Shown here: one piece after another, positions 1-5,067 of the stretch
How positions within the stretch are numbered: position 1 is the first letter of the stretch
Layout: the number at the start of each line of letters is the position of its first letter
Assembly: GCA_012032065.1 (NCBI GenBank)
Contig: JAAURV010000165.1
Coordinates: 1-7,026, forward strand
Source: Hyphomicrobiales bacterium
GTDB taxonomy: Bacteria; Pseudomonadota; Alphaproteobacteria; Rhizobiales; Aestuariivirgaceae
DNA length: 7,026 bases
Reading direction: 5' to 3'
Notes under the pieces: generated by a model
Databases searched by the model: none
The model's input: only the letters and a program-made list of their open reading frames with translations
What the model was told of the DNA's origin: nothing
Translations under genes and position numbers: made by a program

Positions 1-1356
1 ATCTTCCTCGGTTGTCTCCCCGCCGCAAACCGAAATCCGCATGATCTGGCGTCCTCGCCAACTGGCTCCGCCTGCGAAGCAGACGCCATCTTGCTGGATG
101 CGTTTGATGGTTTCCTGGGTCAGGAGATCGCCGCGCCCGGGCGTTTCGTCCGCACCAAACCGGACGATGACCTGATTGAGGACGACGTCGTTTCCGATTT
201 CTATGCCTGGCTCTTGAGCAAGCAGCTCGGCCATCAGACGGGCGACGCGGCAGTTGCGTTCGACCATCTCGGCAATTCCCGGCCGGCCCAGGGTTTTGAT
301 GATGGCCCAGGCCGGAAAGCCGCGCGCGCGGCGGGAGAGCTCCGGAACGTAGTGCGTCGGATCGCGTTCGCCGTCGGCGGCGGCTGGCAAGTAGCTCGCC
401 GCGATTGTCATGGCACGGCGATGGGCCAGTTCATGCCGGACGATAGCGTAACCGCAGTCGTAGGGCGTCTGGAGCCATTTGTGACCATCGGTCGCCCACG
501 AGTCCGCGAGTTCCAGACCTGCCGTCATGGGTTTGAGTTGGGGTACAACCCGTGCCCACAGTCCGAAGGCGCAATCGGCGTGCACCCATGCTCCGGCTGC
601 CTGCGCGATGGGGATAATGGTTTCGAATGGGTCGAAGCCGCCGGTGTTGATCTGACCGGCCTGCAAAATGACGATGGCGGGGCCTTGCACATTCGCCATC
701 GCAGCTTCGAAGGCGTGCGGAAGAATGCCGCCCTGGCTACCGGTTGCAACCCGGATGACGCGGTCGTGGCCAAGACCGAGAAACTGAAGCGCGGAGAATA
801 CGGTGGTATGGGCGTCGTCGCCGATCAGCACGGAAATTGGCGGCGCGCCGAACAAGCCTTGCGCGTCGGCATCCCAGCCAACTCTCCTCAATACTTCACC
901 GCGCGCCGCGGCGAGACAGGTAAAGTTGGCGACAGTTGCTCCCGTCGCGAAGCCCACCGAGCATTGGCGCGGCAAATCCAGAATGTCGAGGAGCCATCCG
1001 GCGGCCACGGCTTCCGCCGCCGATGCGGCGGGCGAGGCGTGGTGGTTGCCGGCATTCTGGCCCCAGGCGCTCGTCAGCCAATCTGCCGCAACCCCCGCGG
1101 AATGCGAGCTGCCGATGACCCAGCCGAAGAACCGGCGGCCGGCAGGCTTCATCAGCCCGGGCTCAGCCCTGTCCGCGAGTTCGGTCAAAACGGCTTTCGC
1201 ATCCGACGGATGTTCCGGCATCGGCTCGGAGAAGCTTGTCAGGCATTCGCCGTAGTTTTGTTCAGGACGCGCAATGGCATCCACCACGCTGGCCCTGAAG
1301 CGGGTTGCCCGTTCCGATGCGTAGGCAAAGAGTTCTGCTCTCTGGGCGTCGTCCAT
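1..1356 (-). CDS. PLP-dependent group II decarboxylase-like protein (C-terminus cut by window edge)
   Basis: Read on the minus strand, an open frame of 452 codons runs from ATG at 1356-1354 to the window edge without a stop. It has the fold-type I order of pyridoxal-dependent decarboxylases. A phosphate-binding TGATVAN loop lies at residues 138-144. H183, in GDDAHTT, is the usual ring-stacking histidine. D261, in HADCAFGLW, should bind the pyridine nitrogen. K293, in TDGHKWLQTPYDCGY, is the Schiff-base lysine. The end of the visible part (RQIMRISVCGGETTEED) is where relatives are about a dozen residues from their stop, so little is missing. The start is supported by AAAGGAA about seven bases upstream. 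Relatives are annotated as pyridoxal-dependent decarboxylase or 'aspartate aminotransferase family protein'; the true substrate (aromatic amino acid, glutamate, diaminobutyrate or other) cannot be told from the sequence. All key residues are present, so it is probably active. It diverges from the DUF2585 gene. Family is sure; specificity is unknown. Confidence 0.9.
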   Translation of the reverse strand, partial: MDDAQRAELFAYASERATRFRASVVDAIARPEQNYGECLTSFSEPMPEHPSDAKAVLTELADRAEPGLMKPAGRRFFGWVIGSSHSAGVAADWLTSAWGQNAGNHHASPAASAAEAVAAGWLLDILDLPRQCSVGFATGATVANFTCLAAARGEVLRRVGWDADAQGLFGAPPISVLIGDDAHTTVFSALQFLGLGHDRVIRVATGSQGGILPHAFEAAMANVQGPAIVILQAGQINTGGFDPFETIIPIAQAAGAWVHADCAFGLWARVVPQLKPMTAGLELADSWATDGHKWLQTPYDCGYAIVRHELAHRRAMTIAASYLPAAADGERDPTHYVPELSRRARGFPAWAIIKTLGRPGIAEMVERNCRVARLMAELLAQEPGIEIGNDVVLNQVIVRFGADETPGRGDLLTQETIKRIQQDGVCFAGGASWRGRQIMRISVCGGETTEED

Positions 1357-1405
1357 CCGGTTGTTCCTTTGGAGTCCGTTAAGTTTCCATGGCAAGGATA
1401 CGGCA
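1357..1405. promoter_or_regulatory. Divergent 49-base gap with ribosome binding sites for both flanking genes
   Basis: The gap between the decarboxylase start (minus) and the DUF2585 start (plus) is only 49 bases. It holds AAGGA at 1394-1398, seven bases before the plus ATG, and AAAGGAA on the minus strand, about seven bases before the minus ATG. No convincing -35/-10 pair is visible. Any promoters must overlap each other or lie inside the opposite gene, so the two genes may share control. The ribosome binding sites are read directly; shared control is inference. Confidence 0.5.
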
Positions 1406-1993
1406 ATGAGCTCCGATTCCCTTGCGTTCCGGCACAGCATCAAACCGATCTGGCTTTTGTTCGCTGTGACGGTCGTCATAGCGGCCGCCGTCACATTGCT
1501 TGCCATGGGACGGGAACCCATTTGCAAATGCGGTTACGTCAAGCTCTGGCATGGCGTCACCATGAGCTCGGAGAACTCGCAGCACATTTCCGACTGGTAT
1601 ACGTTCTCGCACATCATTCACGGCTTCATCTTCTATGCGCTGCTTTGGCTGGTTGGCCGAAACTGGTCCCTGGGGCTACGTTTGGTGCTGGCGTTGATTG
1701 TCGAGTCCGCGTGGGAGATTTTCGAGAACACGGACTTCATCATCAACCGCTACCGGGAAGCCACGATCTCGCTCGATTACTACGGCGACAGCGTGCTGAA
1801 TTCAGTCTGCGATGTCTTGGCGATGGTGGCCGGTTTCCTGCTGGCGTGGCGATTGCCCGTGGCGGTCACGATCATTGCCGCGCTTGCGATGGAGTTGATC
1901 GTCGGCGCGATCATTCGCGACAACCTGACTCTCAACATCATCATGCTGCTATGGCCGCTCGACGCCATCAAGGGGTGGCAGGCGGGCGGTTAG
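1406..1993 (+). CDS. DUF2585 (UPF0314) family membrane protein
   Basis: This is a 195-residue integral membrane protein that I recognise as DUF2585/UPF0314, a family of unknown function known mainly from Rhizobiales. Predicted membrane segments are at about 15-34, 67-84, 89-106, 131-148 and 150-170. Family hallmarks are all present: MGREPICKCGYVKLWHG after the first helix (C40 and C42 form a CxC pair), SSENSQHISDWYTFSH, WEIFEN at 103-108, LDYYGDS with D128, D136 in the following helix, and RDNLTLNIIMLLWPLDAI near the end. The ATG at 1406 is preferred to a TTG at 1361 in the same frame because AAGGA sits seven bases before it and family members begin about here. Length matches the family. The WExxE plus later DS/D arrangement in helices is reminiscent of YjdF/VanZ-like membrane proteins, but that is a by-eye comparison. 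Its stop codon overlaps that of the convergent downstream gene. No biochemical role can be assigned. Confidence 0.9.
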   Translation: MSSDSLAFRHSIKPIWLLFAVTVVIAAAVTLLAMGREPICKCGYVKLWHGVTMSSENSQHISDWYTFSHIIHGFIFYALLWLVGRNWSLGLRLVLALIVESAWEIFENTDFIINRYREATISLDYYGDSVLNSVCDVLAMVAGFLLAWRLPVAVTIIAALAMELIVGAIIRDNLTLNIIMLLWPLDAIKGWQAGG

Positions 1994-2235
1994 TGCCCGA
2001 AGTTTCGCGGGCCTTCGACGGACGGATAGACCGGCTCGATCAGGTAGGAAGGCCAGAGAGACACGTATTTCTCGCCATACACCAGCACCCGGCAGATTTC
2101 TCCGTCGAGCGAGGTGACGGGGCCTTCGCGGCCGTCGGGGATCATCACGGTTTGGCCAATGCGGCACCAGTTATCCGGCACGGTTGTTGCCGCGCCCGAA
2201 GTGCCGATCAGAAGTGCCGCGATGAGACTCTTCAA
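1990..2235 (-). CDS. Small predicted exported protein, TTG start, unknown function
   Basis: This 81-residue protein starts with TTG at 2235-2233. No other start is possible upstream, because an in-frame TAG lies five codons before it, and AGGGGAA sits about seven bases before the TTG. The N-terminus (MKSLIAALLIGTSGAA) looks like a short signal peptide with cleavage near residue 16, so the mature part of about 65 residues is probably periplasmic. The mature part contains CRIGQTVMIPDGREGPVTS and then EICRVLVYG, with two cysteines (C24, C48) that could form a disulfide. The G-x-x-V-x-x-x-D-G-x-x-G-x-V pattern suggests a small SH3/KOW-like beta barrel, as in small exported proteins of other alphaproteobacteria, but no function is known to me. 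The gene converges on the DUF2585 gene: its TAA (1990-1992) and the other gene's TAG (1991-1993) overlap, leaving no room for a terminator between them. Signal peptide and ribosome binding site make a real gene likely. Confidence 0.75.
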   Translation of the reverse strand: MKSLIAALLIGTSGAATTVPDNWCRIGQTVMIPDGREGPVTSLDGEICRVLVYGEKYVSLWPSYLIEPVYPSVEGPRNFGH

Positions 2236-2274
2236 GAATCCGTTCCCCTAGCTGCCCAAAAATGAACCAGCGCC

Positions 2275-2293
2275 GCAAGCCTTGCAAGCCCTT
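2275..2293. repeat. Two-copy near-tandem 9/10-base repeat
   Basis: GCAAGCCTT (2275-2283) is followed directly by GCAAGCCCTT (2284-2293), which differs by one extra C. The repeat lies in the divergent intergenic region. It could be a paired operator half-site or chance; two copies are too few to decide. Confidence 0.35.
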
Positions 2294-2334
2294 GTCCACC
2301 GTTAAGGTTTCCGGAGGCATTGCCGCAAAGGCAG

Positions 2335-2360
2335 CGAACAGCCGCCCGAGGCGGCGTTCG
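2335..2360 (+). promoter_or_regulatory. Hairpin upstream of the operon (11-base-pair stem with one bulge)
   Basis: CGAAC (2335-2339), a bulged A (2340) and GCCGCC (2341-2346) pair with GGCGGC (2350-2355) and GTTCG (2356-2360) around a CGA loop. All 11 pairs are Watson-Crick. No T-run follows on the plus strand, so it is not a standard terminator for that direction, and on the minus strand there is no clear U-tract either. It ends 63 bases before the BKACE start, so it could be a leader RNA structure, an inverted-repeat operator or a structured mRNA 5' end. The pairing is read directly; the role is unknown. Confidence 0.5.
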
Positions 2361-2423
2361 GATGTCCCTGCCCTTCCCGCGAGCGAGACCACGGGTTAGT
2401 CTCTCCCGTCACGGAGGATCATC

Positions 2424-3308
2424 ATGCAGCCAAAGGTCATCATTACCTGCGCCGTCACGGGCGCGGGCGACACCGTGGGCAAGAGCCCGCGCGTTCCGGT
2501 CACGCCCGAGCAGATCGCCAATGCCGCGATCGAGGCCGCGGACGCGGGCGCGACCGTGGTTCATTGCCATGTGCGCGATCCCAAGACCGGCAAGGGCGCC
2601 AGGCAGGTCCATCTCTATCGCGAGGTAATGGAGCGCATCCGCGCAAAGAACACGGACGTGATCATTAACCTCACGGCCGGCATGGGGGGCGATGTCGTGG
2701 TGGGCGACGGCGAGAAACCTTTGGAGTTCGGCCTCGGCACAGATTGCGTCGGCCCGGAAGAGCGGCTCCTGCATGTGAAGGAGCTTCGCCCGGAAATCTG
2801 CACGCTCGATTGCGGAACGCTCAATTTCGGAGACGGCAACGGCATCGTGGTGCAAACGCCGACACAGCTCCGCAAGCAGGCCGCGCTGATCAAGTCCTAT
2901 GGCGTGAAGCCGGAGATGGAGATTTTCGACAGCGGGAATCTCTGGTTTGCCAATCAGCTCGTCAAGGAAGGGCTGATCGCGGACAAACCGCTCTATCAGC
3001 TGTGTCTCGGCATTCCCTGGGGAGCCCCCTTCGATACCGAAACCATGGCCTATCAGAAGGCACAGCTCCCGGCGAATTCCATCTGGGCGGCATTCGGGAT
3101 CGGCCGCAACGAGTTTCCTGCCGTTGCACAGGCCGTCATTCTCGGTGGCCATGTGCGGGTCGGGCTTGAGGACAATCTCTGGCTCGAGAAAGGCGTTCAC
3201 GCCACCAACGGGGCGCTGGTCGAGAAGACGGTAAAGCTCATTGAACTGCTCGGAACCAAAGTGGCGACACCAGCTGAAGGCCGCGAGATTCTGGGGCTCG
3301 GGAAATGA
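2424..3308 (+). CDS. Beta-keto acid cleavage enzyme (BKACE, DUF849), probably dehydrocarnitine-cleaving
   Basis: This 294-residue TIM-barrel enzyme belongs to the family of 3-keto-5-aminohexanoate cleavage enzyme (Kce). These zinc enzymes join a beta-keto acid with acetyl-CoA to give acetoacetate and a new acyl-CoA. Zinc ligands H47 and H49 (VVHCHVRDP) and E249 (RVGLEDN) match Kce H46, H48 and E230. R245 and D250, equivalent to Kce R226 and D231, are also present. The N-terminus (ITCAVTGAGDTVGKSP), the NLTAGMGGD segment, LDCGTLNFGDG and LCLGIPWGAP resemble the subgroup I know for 3-dehydrocarnitine cleavage to betainyl-CoA and acetoacetate. The acidic residue that Kce uses near position 14 for its amino substrate is replaced by glycine (TGAG). 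GGAGG lies six bases before ATG 2424. The gene overlaps the next one by ATGA, and that next gene is carnitine dehydrogenase-like, which supports the substrate assignment. Family sure; dehydrocarnitine substrate likely. Confidence 0.92.
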   Translation: MQPKVIITCAVTGAGDTVGKSPRVPVTPEQIANAAIEAADAGATVVHCHVRDPKTGKGARQVHLYREVMERIRAKNTDVIINLTAGMGGDVVVGDGEKPLEFGLGTDCVGPEERLLHVKELRPEICTLDCGTLNFGDGNGIVVQTPTQLRKQAALIKSYGVKPEMEIFDSGNLWFANQLVKEGLIADKPLYQLCLGIPWGAPFDTETMAYQKAQLPANSIWAAFGIGRNEFPAVAQAVILGGHVRVGLEDNLWLEKGVHATNGALVEKTVKLIELLGTKVATPAEGREILGLGK

Positions 3309-4285
3309 CGATCAAAACCGTTGGCATCGCCGGAACCGGGCTGATCGGAGCGGGATGGGCGGCGCGGCTTCTGTTTCGCGGCTACAACGTCATCGCTTAC
3401 GACGTTTCGCCCACCGCGGAGGCCAAGCTCAAGGCCCAGATCAAGACGGCATGGCCGTCGCTCGAAGCCTTGCTCGGCAAGCCAACGAAGAAAGGCAAAC
3501 TCAGCTTCACGACCGATCTCGCTCACATGGCTTCGAAGACCGATTTCATCCACGAAGCGGCGCCTGAGCGCGAGGAGCTGAAGATCAAACTGTTCCGCCA
3601 GATCGATGCCGTGGCGCGGCCCGATGTGATCATTGCGTCGTCATCCTCCGGTTTTCTTCCGACGAAGCTGCAATCGGAGTGCAGACATCCTGAGCGGGTG
3701 ATCATCGGCCACCCGTTCAATCCGGTGTATTTGTTGCCGCTGGTCGAAATCGTTCCGGGCGAGAAATCCTCCGCCGAGGCAATGGACCGCGCCACCCACT
3801 ACTTCGAAGCCATCGGCATGCAGGTGCTGCGTCTCAAAAAAGAGATCATGGGCTATATCTGCGACCGGTTGCAGGAGGCGCTTTGGCGCGAGGCGCTGCA
3901 TATTCTCGACAAGGATATCGGCACCACCGGCGATATCGACGACTCGATCGTCTACTCCGCCGGCATGCGCTGGGCCTTCATGGGCTCGTTCCTCACTTAT
4001 CACGCCGCGGGAGGACCGGGCGGCATGCGTGACTTCATCAAGCAGTTCGATCCGGCGCTGGAACTCGACTGGACCGATCTCAAATTCCCGAAATGGAACG
4101 CGGCGCTGGAGCAGCGATTGGTGGAGGGTTGCGAGGCGCAGGCCGCGGGCAGCAAGGTCTCGGAGATCGAAGCCAAGCGAAATGCCGTCCTTGTCGACAT
4201 GATGAAGTTGTTCCGCAAGCACAAGATTGGCGCTGGCCTTGTTCTCGAGCGTGAGATGAAGGCAAAGTCGCGCAAGAGGAAGTAG
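3305..4285 (+). CDS. lcdH: L-carnitine dehydrogenase-like protein (3-hydroxyacyl-CoA dehydrogenase fold)
   Basis: This 326-residue NAD-dependent 3-hydroxy acid dehydrogenase is predicted to oxidise L-carnitine to 3-dehydrocarnitine (EC 1.1.1.108) in the cytoplasm. The Rossmann motif is GTGLIG (residues 10-15). The N-terminal domain carries FIHEAAPER and IASSSSGFLPT, and the catalytic pair is H136 (GHPFNPVYLLPLVE) with E148, twelve residues apart as in human HADH. The helical C-terminal domain has DRLQEALWREALHI, TTGDIDD, GMRWAFMGSFLTYHAAGGPGGMRDF, which are the segments I associate with carnitine dehydrogenases. The length fits the unfused (Pseudomonas-type, about 320 residues) form; some rhizobial versions carry a fused thioesterase domain, absent here, and the protein instead ends in a lysine/arginine-rich tail. 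Its ATG lies inside the ATGA overlap with the BKACE stop, so translation is probably coupled. A different 3-hydroxy acid substrate is possible, given the sulfatase downstream. Confidence 0.87.
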   Translation: MTIKTVGIAGTGLIGAGWAARLLFRGYNVIAYDVSPTAEAKLKAQIKTAWPSLEALLGKPTKKGKLSFTTDLAHMASKTDFIHEAAPEREELKIKLFRQIDAVARPDVIIASSSSGFLPTKLQSECRHPERVIIGHPFNPVYLLPLVEIVPGEKSSAEAMDRATHYFEAIGMQVLRLKKEIMGYICDRLQEALWREALHILDKDIGTTGDIDDSIVYSAGMRWAFMGSFLTYHAAGGPGGMRDFIKQFDPALELDWTDLKFPKWNAALEQRLVEGCEAQAAGSKVSEIEAKRNAVLVDMMKLFRKHKIGAGLVLEREMKAKSRKRK

Positions 4286-4294
4286 GAGCAGACC

Positions 4295-5061
4295 ATGTCG
4301 CAGCGCGTCATGATCACGGCAGCGGCCGCCGGTATTGGCCGCGCCATCGCCAAGGCCTTTTCGGACGAAGGCGCCCAGGTCCACATCTGCGACGTGAACG
4401 AGCAGGCGCTTGCGGCCTTCCGCGACGAGTTTCCGGAAATCGCGGCAACGCATGTGAATGTGCGCGATGAAGGCGAGATCGAAGCCTGGTTCGACGAAGC
4501 GCTCGAGGACATGGACGGACTCGACGTGCTGGTGAACAACGCCGGGATAAAAGGGCCGACGGCGCCGGTGGACGACGTCGACTATGATGACTGGCGCGAG
4601 TGCATTGAAATCTGCCTCGACTCGCACTTCCTTTGCGCGCGGCGCGCGCTCCCGTTCTCAAGGCGCAGAGATCGGGATCGATCATCAACCTCTCATCGAA
4701 CGCGGGGCAATTCGGTTTCGGCAACCGCACGCCCTATGCAGCGGCGAAATGGGGCGTCATTGGCCTCACCAAGTCGCTCGCCATCGAACTCGGCCCTTAC
4801 AATGTTCGCTGCAACGCCATTTGCCCTGGCGCCGTGCGCGGCGACCGCATCAACCGCGTCATCGAAGGCGAGGCAAAGCTCCGCGGTGTCGGAACTCAGA
4901 TCGTCGCCGCCGAGCTCGTGCAGAACCAGTCTCTTTCCCGTTTCACGGAACCGGAGGAAGTTGCGCAACTCGCCGTCTTTCTCGCCTCGCCCGCGGCCTT
5001 CATGATCAATGGCCAGGACATCGCCATCGACGGCCATGTCGAAGCGTTTCATATCAAGTAG
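4295..5061 (+). pseudogene. Short-chain dehydrogenase/reductase (SDR), broken by a one-base frameshift
   Basis: The gene begins at ATG 4295 with AGGAG (4284-4288) overlapping the preceding stop. The first frame encodes about 120 residues with the NAD(P) motif TAAAAGIG, an acidic residue in ICDVNE (D after beta-2, favouring NAD) and VNNAG. After LP at 4649-4654 it runs on as unrelated residues to a stop at 5003-5005. The rest of the SDR is in the -1 frame from about 4654 to TAG 5059-5061: VLKAQRSGSIINLSS, the catalytic tetrad residues S135, Y148 and K152 (PYAAAK; joined numbering), NAICPG and a C-terminal GQDIAIDGHVE. One extra G in CCCGTT would rejoin them as a 255-residue protein of normal SDR length. 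No slippery heptamer is visible, so programmed shifting is unlikely. Either a sequencing error or a recent mutation; the conserved sequence on both sides argues against old decay. The substrate is unknown; it may process a hydroxy or keto intermediate of this pathway. Confidence 0.85.
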
Positions 5062-5067
5062 TCAGCC

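Larger units (their letters stand above)
2236..2423. promoter_or_regulatory. Divergent intergenic region upstream of the catabolic operon
   Basis: These 188 bases separate the small exported protein (minus) from the BKACE operon (plus) and should hold the promoters of both. I see no strong sigma-70 pair. Weak candidates are TTGCAA at 2282-2287 and TTGTCC at 2292-2297 on the plus strand, neither with a good -10 box. Visible structure is a two-copy short repeat (2275-2293), a strong hairpin (2335-2360) and two mutually exclusive short stems close to the operon start. GGAGG at 2413-2417, six bases before ATG 2424, is a clear ribosome binding site. A regulator-binding site is plausible but unproven. 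Confidence 0.5.

Noticed and set aside
91..2265. A 724-codon open frame on the plus strand
   Set aside because: It runs antisense to the decarboxylase and out of frame across the DUF2585 gene and the small exported gene. It has no ribosome binding site or family motif, and long antisense frames are common in GC-rich DNA.
2335..2360. Intrinsic terminator
   Set aside because: The stem is strong, but neither strand has a U-tract straight after it, and on the plus strand it lies upstream of the operon rather than after a gene.
2171..2392. A 73-codon minus-strand frame covering much of the divergent intergenic region
   Set aside because: It overlaps the start of the small exported protein in another frame, has no clear ribosome binding site, and its sequence is partly set by the short repeat and the hairpin.
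2409..3200. A 263-codon minus-strand frame
   Set aside because: It lies antisense to the BKACE gene, whose zinc ligands and length fit its family. The antisense product resembles no family.
3641..4627. A 328-codon minus-strand frame
   Set aside because: It lies antisense across the carnitine dehydrogenase and the start of the SDR gene; it is histidine- and arginine-rich with no recognisable domain.
4640..4660. Programmed -1 ribosomal frameshifting in the SDR gene
   Set aside because: No slippery X XXY YYZ heptamer is visible at the junction, and SDR genes are not known to use it. A single missing G explains the pattern.
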